DNA of 15,112 bases, taken from NCBI GenBank assembly GCA_963629575.1, contig CAVGIM010000057.1, positions 1 through 15,112 of the forward strand, read 5' to 3'. The translations under genes were made by a program, and so were the position numbers. Each line of letters starts with the position of its first letter. Position 1 is the first letter of the stretch. Positions 6,439-14,603 of the stretch are shown piece after piece. The notes beneath the pieces were generated by a model. The model saw only the letters and a program-made list of their open reading frames with translations. It did not search any database and had not been told where the DNA came from. Source of the DNA: Hallerella sp963629575 (GTDB lineage: Bacteria > Fibrobacterota > Fibrobacteria > Fibrobacterales > Fibrobacteraceae).

Positions 6439-8007
6439 ATGAAAACTGCCGTGATTATCGGGGCTGGTCCTGCCGGGCTTACTGCCGCCTACGAACTTTT
6501 GAAGACGACGGACGTGAAACTCGTTGTTCTCGAGGAAAACGATTTTGTCGGGGGAATTTCTCGGACGGCGGTTTTCAAGGGAAACCGGATGGACATCGGT
6601 GGCCACCGATTTTTCAGCAAGAGCGACACGGTGATGGACTGGTGGACGGATATTCTGCCGTTGCAAGGCGCGCCGAGTCGTGACGATCTTTCCATCGAGC
6701 GGCCTGTAAGCCTTTCGGCCGGGGGACCCGATCCGGAAAGGGAAGACCGGGTAATGCTTGTCCGCTCCCGTCTTTCCCGAATCCTCTATACGCGCAAGCT
6801 TTTCGATTATCCGGTGAGCCTGAACGCGGCGACGATAAGGAACCTGGGACTGTGGCGAATGTTCAAGATAGGGATGAGCTATCTCAAGGTCTGCATTCTT
6901 CCGAAGCGCAAGGAAGTTTCCCTGGAAGACTTTATGATCAACCGGTTTGGCGTAGAGCTTTACCGCACGTTTTTCCGGGACTACACGGAAAAGGTCTGGG
7001 GCATTCCCTGCGACAAGATCAGCGCGGACTGGGGCGCCCAGCGGATCAAGGGACTTTCTATCGGAAAGACTCTGCTTCATGCGGTAAAATCCCTTGTTCC
7101 CGGGAAACCGGAGTCGATTCGTCAGAAAGAGACGGAGACAAGCCTTATCGGAGAATTTCTCTACCCGAAGCTCGGACCGGGAGAACTCTGGGAAACCGTT
7201 GCCGAAAGGATCCGGAAGCTCGGCGGAGAAATCCGCTTTCGTTCCAAGGCGACATCTCTGGCGGTTTCGGGAAAAAGGGTTTCCGCGGTGCATTACATGG
7301 AAAACGGCGAAGAGAAAACGCTCGCTGCCGACTACGTGCTAAGTACGATGCCCGTGAAGAATCTTGTCGAGGCGCTTCCGGATGTCCCTGCCGAAGTTTC
7401 ACGCATAGCGAAGGGTCTTGTGTATCGGGACTTTATGACGGTGGGGCTTCTGCTCGATTCGCTAGACATCGAGAACCCGGCGAAATCGGGAACGCCCGAA
7501 AGCCGGCTGAAGTTTGTCGCGGACAACTGGATCTACGTGCAGGAATCCGATGTCAAGCTCGGGCGCATCCAGGTTTTCAACAACTGGAGCCCTTACCTGG
7601 TTTCGGATTCTTCGAAAGTCTGGATTGGTCTTGAATACTTTGTAAACGAAGGCGATGAAATGTGGAACATGGCCGACAGGGATTTTATCGATTTCGCCAT
7701 TGCGGAGCTTGAAAAGATTCACGTGGCAAAGCGTTCGGCGGTTCGGGATTCGGTTCTCTTCCGCGTGCCGAAAACATACCCGGCGTATTTCGGGACATAC
7801 GGGGAATTTGGCAAGATCCGCGAATATGTCGATTCCCTTGAAAACCTCTTCTTGATGGGGCGAAACGGAATGCACAGGTACAACAACATGGATCACAGTA
7901 TGCTCACCGCGATGGAAACCGTCAAGTGCATTCGCGAAAATTCGAGCGACAAGTCCGCCATCTGGAACGTGAATGCCGAAGCGGAATATCACGAAGGAAG
8001 CCGGTAA
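6439..8007 (+). CDS. FAD-dependent oxidoreductase, amine-oxidase/protoporphyrinogen-oxidase-like
   Basis: A 522-residue flavoprotein. It has an N-terminal Rossmann dinucleotide fold with GAGPAG (8-13) and an acidic residue after the second strand (VLEEN, ~30-34). It also has DIGGHRFFSK (52-61), EKVWGIP (184-190), ISADWGAQRIKGLS (194-207) and a C-terminal FAD-binding segment (LMGRNGMHRYNNMDHSM). Similar proteins, distantly related to UDP-galactopyranose mutase and protoporphyrinogen oxidase, often occur beside polysaccharide genes. Their substrates are mostly unknown. I infer action on a sugar nucleotide or lipid-linked sugar because of the GtrA gene one base upstream and the GT-C gene downstream. 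AAGGA at 6429-6433 supports the start. No signal peptide is seen, so it is likely cytoplasmic. Confidence 0.8.
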   Translation: MKTAVIIGAGPAGLTAAYELLKTTDVKLVVLEENDFVGGISRTAVFKGNRMDIGGHRFFSKSDTVMDWWTDILPLQGAPSRDDLSIERPVSLSAGGPDPEREDRVMLVRSRLSRILYTRKLFDYPVSLNAATIRNLGLWRMFKIGMSYLKVCILPKRKEVSLEDFMINRFGVELYRTFFRDYTEKVWGIPCDKISADWGAQRIKGLSIGKTLLHAVKSLVPGKPESIRQKETETSLIGEFLYPKLGPGELWETVAERIRKLGGEIRFRSKATSLAVSGKRVSAVHYMENGEEKTLAADYVLSTMPVKNLVEALPDVPAEVSRIAKGLVYRDFMTVGLLLDSLDIENPAKSGTPESRLKFVADNWIYVQESDVKLGRIQVFNNWSPYLVSDSSKVWIGLEYFVNEGDEMWNMADRDFIDFAIAELEKIHVAKRSAVRDSVLFRVPKTYPAYFGTYGEFGKIREYVDSLENLFLMGRNGMHRYNNMDHSMLTAMETVKCIRENSSDKSAIWNVNAEAEYHEGSR

Positions 8008-8050
8008 GGCACTTGGTCGCGTGTCAATTCATTTTCAAGGATTCGGGTTG

Positions 8051-9832
8051 ATGTCGATGCGAAAAAAGATTTGGAACGTCTTTCGCTCTCCGGAAACGTA
8101 TTGTCTATTGCTTTTGATCCTGGGAATTTTCCTGTTCTTTTTTTTCCGGCTTGTGGTAGAAAATGTCGGCTATCGTTCGCTGCGCGACGAAAGACCGGCG
8201 ACTTTTCCGATAGCGGAAGAGTTTCGGGATGGCGAAAGATTCGAGGTCTTTTTCGATGTCCGTTCGAAATTTGGCAGTTCCTTTGGGTTAAAAGTCATCC
8301 CGGACGACTGTGCGGAATCGGTCAAGATCAACGGTGGCAAAGTGTCCCTTTTTCATGTTCCGGGTCGATGTGATTTCAGCAATGGCTTTGTGCTTCCGGC
8401 GGATTCGATTGCGAAGTATGCCGATGGGAAAAACGTCCATTTCGAATTTCTCGTTCGAAACAATGGGGGCGTCGGCGGGTTGAACGTAAAGCCGATGATG
8501 CTTTCGTCGGCTGTCGGAGTTCTCTCGTACATTCTGATGCTCGTTTCTTTTACCGCATTCTTCGCGTTTCTGTTTCGAAGATTTCATGTGGGAATTTTGC
8601 CGGGAGTTATCCTGACTGCGGGCGTCCTGTTGCGCGCCTTGATGTTCTCTTCGCTCTCCCATTCGCAATATGCCTACGATGTCGGTGGGCATTTGGACTA
8701 CATTAAAATTGTTGCGGAAGAACATCGAATCCCTGGAACGGATGACTGCTGGACTTGCTACCATCCGCCGGTCTATTACGCGCTTTCTTCCGTTCCCTGG
8801 CTGCTTGGAAATGCCGTGCATTTTGACGGCGCTTCGGCCGTGCAGGCGGAAAGTCTCTTCCTGTCGATTTTCGTCCTGGTTTTGGGATTCAGGATCTTGC
8901 AAATGGTCCTTCCAAAAAACGCGCTTCCCCTGGGAACTCTTCTGTGGACGTTCTGGCCGTTGCTTCTGCTGGTCGCTCCGCGCATCGGCAATGACCAGCT
9001 GTTCTATTTTTTCCATCTTCTCTGCCTCTGGGGAGTCTTGAAATACATCCTTTCCAAGTCTTCGAAAGCGCTCCTGTGCGCGGCCGTGGCGGCAGGCCTC
9101 AGCTATTGGACAAAAAGTACGGGCGTGATAACGCTTGCGACTTTCGCATTGGGGCTTGTTCTCGGGTATTTTCCGCGAGAGACAATCTTTCCTAAAAAAT
9201 CGGAGGTGATTTCCCTGGGCATCCTCGTTCTTGTCTGCCTGGGAATTCTTGCTGTTCGCCTGTGGAGCGGCGCGTCGCTTGTCGGAAATTCCAGCGGGCT
9301 TCATTCCGGTCTCGCCGTTCCGAACAGCTTTGGTAACTATGTCTATTTCGATTTGAAAAATTACATGCTGAATCCATTTGCAAGTCCTTGGAACGAGTCG
9401 CAGGGAAGGGAATTTTTCTGGAACTATGCGCTCAAGACTTCTCTGTTCGGCGAATTCCGGATTTTCAAATTTCCGCTCGGGGAAACGCTCGGGGCTGTCA
9501 TGGGAACGAGTCTCCTGGTTTTTATCGTATGCGCTTTTCGCGGATTCTGGAAATCGAGAATGGATCGAATCAAGGTTCTCCTCTTTTTGCAAATCGCGAT
9601 GTTCTTTGCCGCTTTGATGTATTTGCGGATAACGGTGCCGTTTGCCTGCAGCAACGACTTCCGCTATATCTTGCCGGCCCTCGCGAGCTTTATCCCGTTT
9701 GTCTGTCTTGGCGTTTTCAGGAAATCTTTCGGTCGAAAGTGGAAAGTGCTCATGATGGGAAACGGAATCGCTTTTGCCGGGCTTTCCATTTGGTTTGTCC
9801 TGCTGATTCTTGTGAAAAATTCAGGGTTTTAA
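8051..9832 (+). CDS. GT-C-fold integral membrane glycosyltransferase (PMT/ArnT-like)
   Basis: The start at 8051 is preferred over the upstream in-frame start at 7973 because AAGGA precedes it and it avoids overlap with the oxidoreductase. The 593-residue product has one membrane helix at ~17-38, then a soluble, probably periplasmic domain (~40-150), then many further helices. Around 209-217 lies YDVGGHLDY, whose two aspartates match the acidic motif of the first periplasmic loop in GT-C enzymes. CYHPPVYY (~236-243) is also typical of ArnT/PMT-like proteins. Such enzymes use a polyprenyl-phosphate sugar and glycosylate a lipid, polymer or protein outside the inner membrane. The acceptor here is unknown. 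It closes the argA-gtrA-oxidoreductase run. Confidence 0.82.
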   Translation: MSMRKKIWNVFRSPETYCLLLLILGIFLFFFFRLVVENVGYRSLRDERPATFPIAEEFRDGERFEVFFDVRSKFGSSFGLKVIPDDCAESVKINGGKVSLFHVPGRCDFSNGFVLPADSIAKYADGKNVHFEFLVRNNGGVGGLNVKPMMLSSAVGVLSYILMLVSFTAFFAFLFRRFHVGILPGVILTAGVLLRALMFSSLSHSQYAYDVGGHLDYIKIVAEEHRIPGTDDCWTCYHPPVYYALSSVPWLLGNAVHFDGASAVQAESLFLSIFVLVLGFRILQMVLPKNALPLGTLLWTFWPLLLLVAPRIGNDQLFYFFHLLCLWGVLKYILSKSSKALLCAAVAAGLSYWTKSTGVITLATFALGLVLGYFPRETIFPKKSEVISLGILVLVCLGILAVRLWSGASLVGNSSGLHSGLAVPNSFGNYVYFDLKNYMLNPFASPWNESQGREFFWNYALKTSLFGEFRIFKFPLGETLGAVMGTSLLVFIVCAFRGFWKSRMDRIKVLLFLQIAMFFAALMYLRITVPFACSNDFRYILPALASFIPFVCLGVFRKSFGRKWKVLMMGNGIAFAGLSIWFVLLILVKNSGF

Positions 9833-9838
9833 CTTTGC

Positions 9839-9844
9839 TAGATT
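9839..9844 (+). promoter_or_regulatory. Candidate -10 box immediately before the M16 peptidase gene
   Basis: TAGATT at 9839-9844 is followed by six bases and then the ATG at 9851. There is no purine-rich Shine-Dalgarno sequence. I see no good -35 at 16-18 bases upstream, so this call rests on the -10 and on the same spacing recurring at other starts in the window. Confidence 0.35.
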
Positions 9845-9850
9845 AGGCGC

Positions 9851-11095
9851 ATGTTTCGACAAAAGATTTTAAAAACCGAACTGGAAAACGGGATTACGGT
9901 CGTAACGGATTACATGCCCGGGGCTTGTTCCGCCAATGTGGGCGTGTGGATTCCGCGGGGATCGCGCCATGAAAATTCGGAGACGAACGGTCTCGCCCAT
10001 TTTTACGAGCATCTTGTCTTCAAGGGAACGGCAAGGCGCTCCGCGTTTGAAATCGCCCATACGATCGAGGATCGCGGGGGAAACCTAGAAGCCTATACGA
10101 CCAGGCAGGAAACCGGATTTTACGCACAGGTCGTCAGAGAGGATGTGCCGCTTGCGCTCGACGTGATTTCCGATATGCTGATGCATCCGCGTTTCGACTG
10201 CCGGGAAGTGGAAAAGGAACGAAAAGTCGTTATCGAGGAAGTCCACAGCTACGAGGATATCGCCGAGGAATGTGTCGGGGATCTTTTTAACGAGATTCAT
10301 TACAAGGGATGCGGGCTCTCGCTCCCGATCGCGGGAACCGTCAAGACGGTTAGGGGACTTACGCGCGAAAATCTTGTCGAATGCGAAAGGGAAGTTCTCG
10401 AAGACTTGCCGCTGACCGTTTGCGCAGTCGGAAAAATCGAACACGAAAGAATCGTCGATCTGGTCCGGAAGAATTTTGAAGAGAAAAAGTCGGCAAGACA
10501 TGTCGGCGAAAATCCTTACTCTGCGAATGCCGTGCGAAAGACGAAGAGCAAGAAGGACTTGAACCAGTCAAATCTTTTTTGGGGAACGAGCTTTGACTTT
10601 CGAAATGGAAATGTCGATTTTTTGCGCGCTCTCGGTCTGTTCAATGTCGCATTCGGTGCCGACATGGGTTCAAGGCTTTTCCAGAAAGTTCGCGAGGAAC
10701 GCGGGCTCGCCTATTCCGTGTATTCGATGACGGACGTGTATCGGGATGTTCTGGGATGGGGCATATCGCTTGCAACCGCGCCGCAAAAAATGGAAGAAGC
10801 CCTGGAAATCGCCCAGAGGGAATTTCGGCGCTTTTTGGAAAAAGGCTTTGAAAAAGGCGAACTGGAACGCACGAAGCGAAACATCATCGGAGGGCTGCGC
10901 ATCGGTTCGGACAGTGCCGAAAAGCGCCTGATGCGGCTTGCCGACCAGATGCTTCACTTGGGACGTATCTATACGATGGCGGAAACGGAAACGCAAGTGC
11001 GAAATTTTTCGGAAGAACATCTCATGGAACTTTTGCGCGAAGCGTTTTCCAGGGCTCCGTTTGCAACGGCGGTGGTAAAACCCGCGAAAGGATAG
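9851..11095 (+). CDS. M16-family zinc metallopeptidase
   Basis: A 414-residue protein of the insulinase/processing-peptidase family. The inverted zinc motif HFYEH (His50, Glu53, His54) is intact. It is followed by FKGT, by GGNLEAYTTRQETGFYA, and by EKERKVVIEEVHSYED, which should carry the distal zinc-ligand glutamate (about Glu130). The C-terminal half is the second M16 domain, including the conserved REERGLAYSVYS segment (~280) used in substrate binding. Length and two-domain layout fit single-chain bacterial M16B peptidases. There is no signal peptide, so it is probably cytoplasmic. Substrate is unknown. It begins 18 bases after the GT-C gene and ends 11 bases before the MurD-like gene, whose ribosome binding site overlaps its stop codon. 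Confidence 0.88.
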   Translation: MFRQKILKTELENGITVVTDYMPGACSANVGVWIPRGSRHENSETNGLAHFYEHLVFKGTARRSAFEIAHTIEDRGGNLEAYTTRQETGFYAQVVREDVPLALDVISDMLMHPRFDCREVEKERKVVIEEVHSYEDIAEECVGDLFNEIHYKGCGLSLPIAGTVKTVRGLTRENLVECEREVLEDLPLTVCAVGKIEHERIVDLVRKNFEEKKSARHVGENPYSANAVRKTKSKKDLNQSNLFWGTSFDFRNGNVDFLRALGLFNVAFGADMGSRLFQKVREERGLAYSVYSMTDVYRDVLGWGISLATAPQKMEEALEIAQREFRRFLEKGFEKGELERTKRNIIGGLRIGSDSAEKRLMRLADQMLHLGRIYTMAETETQVRNFSEEHLMELLREAFSRAPFATAVVKPAKG

Positions 11096-11106
11096 GAGGT
11101 ATTTCT

Positions 11107-12438
11107 ATGCAGAATATCGTAAGCCCGGTGGGCATCCTGGGATTTGGCGTCGAAGGCAAGAGCACGCTGAATTACCTTGTGCGAAATGGCGTCAAGGATA
11201 TTGTCGTGATGGACAGAAAACCGGTGGAACTTCCCAGTCTGCCGGATAGCGTGAATGTCAAGGTCTTTAGCGGCGAAAACTACTTGGACGGTCTCAAGGA
11301 TTCTGTCACGGTCGTGCGGTCGGCGGGAATCTATCCATTGCAAAGCGAGCTTTTCCGTTTCCAGACGAACGGAGGAATTCTCACGAGCCAAATCGAAATA
11401 TTTCTGAACGAGACGAAATCCCTATCGGTCATCGGCGTGACGGGAACGCTTGGCAAGGGAAGTACGGTCAGCATGATTCGCCATGCGCTCGAAGCCTGCA
11501 AGATTCCCTGTGCGATCGGTGGAAATTTCGGAGTCCCGGCGCTTGATCTCTTGGCGGACGATTCGCCTGCTCGCGTTTCGATTCTCGAACTTTCCTCCTT
11601 CCAGTTGATGACGCTTTCCGTTTCGCCGCATATCGGCGTCGTGTTGCGGGTTTCGACGGAACATCTGGACTGGCACCGTTCGGTCGAGGAATATCGCGAC
11701 GCCAAGGCGAACCTTGTCCGCTGGCAGAAGCGAAATGACTTTTGCGTTTACCTTCGCGATGCGGCTCCGTCGGATGCGATTTCGAGAGAAAGCGGGGCGC
11801 AAAAGCTCTCCTATGGAAGCAAGGATGCCGATGCGATTTTTACGCCGGATTCCGTTTCGCTTGACGGCTATACGCTAAGGCTTTCGGACTGCAAGATCCG
11901 CGGAGCGTACCAGCTCGAAAACATGGCGGCGGCCCTGCTTGCGGTAAAGGCCTTGGGCGCGGACGTTCCGACAGCCCTGCAATCGCTCAAGTCCTACGAA
12001 CCGCTCAAATATCGCATGGAATTTAAGGGGGAAAGGAATCACATTGAATTTTACAATGATTCCTACGCGACGCGTCCCGATGCGACAATCGCCGCGGTGA
12101 AAAGCATGAAGCGACCCTTTGCCCTGATACTCGGCGGTTCCGAAAAGAATGCGGATTTCACCGAGCTTTCGAATGTCCTTGCCGGAATTCCGAACCTGAA
12201 AAAAGTTTCTCTCATCGGGGCGACCGCGGAAAGGATGAGCGCTTCGCTTCGGGAAAACGGCGTCTCCGTTCCGATGCAGATTTTTCCGGATCTCGACTGC
12301 GCCTTTGCGGATGCGTGCTCGCTCGGAGCGGGAAGCGCGGTACTGCTTTCTCCTGCCTGCGCAAGCTTTGGACTGTTCAAGAATTACAAGGTTCGCGGCG
12401 AATGCTTTGACCGGCTGGTGGAAGGATTAATGGAATAA
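11107..12438 (+). CDS. murD: UDP-N-acetylmuramoylalanine--D-glutamate ligase (MurD-like)
   Basis: MurD adds D-glutamate to UDP-MurNAc-L-Ala in the cytoplasm, using ATP. This 443-residue protein has the three-domain Mur-ligase layout: an N-terminal Rossmann-like domain (~1-103), a central ATPase domain (~104-300) and a C-terminal domain. MurD features seen are ELSSFQL (161-167), HLDWH (186-190), the probable carbamylated Lys200 in DAKA, GGSEKNADF (~343-351) and SPACASFGLFKNY (415-427). Ser415 in that last motif matches a D-Glu contact known in E. coli MurD. Two motifs are atypical: the P-loop reads GTLGKGST (113-120) rather than GTNGKST, and the usual NDSKATN reads NDSYATR (317-323). AGGAGG lies just upstream. 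MurD is the best call, with a specialised paralogue as the alternative. Confidence 0.85.
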   Translation: MQNIVSPVGILGFGVEGKSTLNYLVRNGVKDIVVMDRKPVELPSLPDSVNVKVFSGENYLDGLKDSVTVVRSAGIYPLQSELFRFQTNGGILTSQIEIFLNETKSLSVIGVTGTLGKGSTVSMIRHALEACKIPCAIGGNFGVPALDLLADDSPARVSILELSSFQLMTLSVSPHIGVVLRVSTEHLDWHRSVEEYRDAKANLVRWQKRNDFCVYLRDAAPSDAISRESGAQKLSYGSKDADAIFTPDSVSLDGYTLRLSDCKIRGAYQLENMAAALLAVKALGADVPTALQSLKSYEPLKYRMEFKGERNHIEFYNDSYATRPDATIAAVKSMKRPFALILGGSEKNADFTELSNVLAGIPNLKKVSLIGATAERMSASLRENGVSVPMQIFPDLDCAFADACSLGAGSAVLLSPACASFGLFKNYKVRGECFDRLVEGLME

Positions 12439-12487
12439 AGTAGAAAACAAATCTTTTCTTTATGACGAAAGAATTTAAGTAAAGTGC

Positions 12488-12516
12488 TTGAATTTTTCGC
12501 CATAGAGAAATATATT
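12488..12516 (+). promoter_or_regulatory. Predicted promoter of the AAA ATPase gene, leaderless-type
   Basis: TTGAAT (12488-12493), a 17-base spacer and TATATT (12511-12516) form a good promoter. Seven bases separate the -10 from the ATG at 12524, so transcription would begin at or one base before the start codon. No Shine-Dalgarno sequence is present. Confidence 0.65.
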
Positions 12517-12523
12517 TGTCTGT

Positions 12524-13732
12524 ATGAAGATTATTCGAACCGTCTATCTGGATAAAGTTCGTGCGTTTGTCGATACGCCGGTTGTGAAAGTGATTACCGG
12601 AATTCGTCGCTCTGGCAAGTCTGTTTTGTTGGAACAGATTCGAAATCTGATTTTGAAAAAAGGAGTTGGCAAGGAGCAGATTCTTTCCTTGAATTTTGAA
12701 TCGTTTGCCGATGAACGGGTTCGCACTCTTGAAAATGTCATGTCCACTGTCAAGGCGATCCGGAAAAAAGTGAAGAGAAAAAGGATTTACCTTTTTCTCG
12801 ATGAAATTCAGGAACTAGTCGGGTGGGAAAAATTGGTCAATTCGTTTCTAATCGATTTGAATTGCGATATTTACATCACGGGTTCCAACGCAAGGCTTCT
12901 TTCCGGTGAACTCGCTACCTATCTAGCCGGGCGTTATGTAGAAATCAAAATGTACCCATTTAGTTTCAAGGAAAGTTATGAAGCTGTTGGCAAATTAAAG
13001 AAAGGAGTTTCCAAGGAAAAGGCTTTTGAAACTTATATTGACGTTGGTGGTTATCCGTTTCTATATAATTTTGACCTGAGCGAATCGCAAAGAAAGCAAT
13101 ACTTGGACGACATCTTCAATTCCATTATCTTGAAGGACATTTCCGATCGATACAAAGTACGTGACATTTCGCTTTTAAAATTGTTGCTCGCCTATTTTAT
13201 CGAAAATATAGGGAATACATTTTCGGCTTTGCGTCTGATTAAATTTTTGAAGAATGAAAGGCGTTCCGTTTCAACAGAAACAGTTTATAATTATCTGGAA
13301 TATGCTCGGGAAGCCTGCCTTTTGCATCTTGTCCCGCGTCAAAATCTTGTTGGCAAGGAAATTCTTTCTTCGCAGGAAAAAATTTATATTTCCGATCATG
13401 GATTGCGTCAAAGTCTGTTCTTGAAAAACCAAAAGGACATTGGTCAGGTTCTTGAAAACATTGTCTATGTTGAACTTTTGCGCCGAGGTTACTCCGTAAC
13501 GATTGGGAAAACAGCCAAACAGGAAATAGATTTTTGTGCCAGAAATGAAAAGGGGACAGAATATTTCCAGGTCTGCTATCTACTATCTAGCGAAGAAACA
13601 GTTAAAAGGGAATTCGGCGCATACGCCTTGGTCCCCGACAATTTTCCAAAATATGTTTTGTCTTTGGACCGTTTCGATTTTTCGCAAAACGGAATTATTC
13701 ACAGGAATTTAATCCAGTGGCTTTTGGAATGA
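12524..13732 (+). CDS. AAA-family ATPase with C-terminal DUF4143 domain
   Basis: A complete 402-residue protein. Its N-terminal P-loop domain has Walker A GIRRSGKS (26-33), Walker B YLFLDEIQ (89-96), a sensor-like ITGSN (118-122) and the LSGELATYLAGRY segment typical of this family. The C-terminal DUF4143 part, resembling a PD-(D/E)XK nuclease fold, shows ENIVYVELLRRG (311-322), then QEIDF (333-337) and FQV (348-350). Asp336 is retained, and Gln349 stands where Glu is common in nucleases, so cleavage activity is uncertain. These proteins are abundant in accessory regions and their role is largely unknown. The DNA is AT-rich compared with murD. A decayed relative lies directly downstream on the opposite strand. 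Confidence 0.88.
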   Translation: MKIIRTVYLDKVRAFVDTPVVKVITGIRRSGKSVLLEQIRNLILKKGVGKEQILSLNFESFADERVRTLENVMSTVKAIRKKVKRKRIYLFLDEIQELVGWEKLVNSFLIDLNCDIYITGSNARLLSGELATYLAGRYVEIKMYPFSFKESYEAVGKLKKGVSKEKAFETYIDVGGYPFLYNFDLSESQRKQYLDDIFNSIILKDISDRYKVRDISLLKLLLAYFIENIGNTFSALRLIKFLKNERRSVSTETVYNYLEYAREACLLHLVPRQNLVGKEILSSQEKIYISDHGLRQSLFLKNQKDIGQVLENIVYVELLRRGYSVTIGKTAKQEIDFCARNEKGTEYFQVCYLLSSEETVKREFGAYALVPDNFPKYVLSLDRFDFSQNGIIHRNLIQWLLE

Positions 13733-13752
13733 ATGGTTGATGCCGGTTTACT

Positions 13753-14567
13753 TCACCCATCTTGCCGCATAGAGGGGAACGGATTTGATGCCGTTTTAAC
13801 TTTAACGGGAACGATGTCGCCTTTTAGTCGAAGGATAAAGTCTATTTCGTTTTGATTAGATTCGGTCCAGTAACAAGATTCAATAGATTCCCGCGAGGCA
13901 GATCCATTCGATTGCGTTTTCAAATTCGCTGGCTCTTGCTCCGGGCTTGATTCCGCGATATTGGAATTTTCTGTTCTCCTTGGCGAGTTGTTTTCCGATT
14001 CCTGCATAGACTAAACGCGTTTTGGCGATCGCGCTTGGCTTGTTGTATTTGCTCATGTTGTTTTGGTATGCGGCAAGAATGTCTTGCTTGACAATGTTTG
14101 CCTGAAGCGGATTGCGATTGCGTACAAAGTTATCGACCGCTGCGGGCATCCCTCCGACGAAAAGATATTCGCGATAGATTTCAAGGGCTTTGATATGAAG
14201 CGCTTTTTCCATCGGCGAGTTTTCTGCGAAACATGCAGAAATCTTCTGCAATAAAAAGTCTTCCCCGCGGGCGAGAAGAAACTCTTCAAAATCGAGCGAA
14301 TGCATATTCAGAAATTGGACTTTTCCCACGGGAAATGAAAATTCCGCCAGGTTAACGGCTACGCCTAGAAGAGAGCCTAGCGCTATGATATGAATGTCGG
14401 GCGCTTCTTCGCAAAAATGCTTCAACGAAGTGAGGGCTTTAGGACATGCCTGGACTTCGTCAAAAACGACTAGCGTTTCGCATGGAAAAATTTTTTGCTG
14501 CTTGATGGCTCCGAGGTTCGGCAGAATTTTTCCACTCAGCCAGTTTTTTCAGGATTTTTCGCTGCAT
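13753..14567 (-). pseudogene. Decayed AAA/DUF4143 ATPase, Walker A lost
   Basis: Three reading frames on the - strand together resemble one DUF4143 ATPase. The start is an ATG at 14567 giving MQRKILKKLAEWKNS, a typical N-terminus. Without the expected Walker A region, another frame then continues as ILPNLGAIKQQKI, Walker B LVVFDEVQACPKAL (about 14430-14475), ALGSLLGVAV, FPVGKVQFLNM and FEEFLLARGED, and on to AIEWICLAGIY with a stop at 13880. A third frame supplies the tail CYWTESNQNEIDFILRLKGDIVPVKVK before a stop at 13753. Judged against intact relatives as I remember them, roughly 60 residues with the P-loop and a block before the nuclease-like tail are deleted, and both junctions change frame. 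No functional ATPase can be made. The gene converges on the intact ATPase at 12524-13732. Confidence 0.8.
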
Positions 14568-14573
14568 ACTTGG

Positions 14574-14579
14574 AATATA
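14574..14579 (-). promoter_or_regulatory. -10 box of the decayed ATPase gene, leaderless-type
   Basis: On the - strand TATATT (14579-14574) is followed by six bases and then the ATG at 14567. There is no Shine-Dalgarno sequence, and the -35 is weak. The spacing matches the other leaderless-type starts in the window. Confidence 0.4.
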
Positions 14580-14603
14580 GACAAAAATGGAAATTGATGA
14601 ATT

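Noticed and set aside
7973..8050. Upstream in-frame start of the GT-C gene
   Set aside because: It would overlap the oxidoreductase end, lacks a Shine-Dalgarno sequence, and adds a charged stretch before the natural MSMRKK start. AAGGA sits correctly for 8051.
8288..9592. 434-codon - strand open frame opposite the GT-C gene
   Set aside because: Antisense to a multi-helix membrane protein gene with a DNA-supported start. The product is Arg/Lys/Glu-rich with no recognisable domain.
12456..12473. TTCTTT/AAAGAA stem after murD as a possible terminator
   Set aside because: Six A/T-dominated pairs with no T-tract following; too weak to call, and it lies just ahead of the promoter at 12488.
13753..14007. 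84-codon - strand ORF as an independent gene
   Set aside because: Its first half is out of frame relative to the conserved ATPase segment and only its tail resembles DUF4143, so it is part of the pseudogene.
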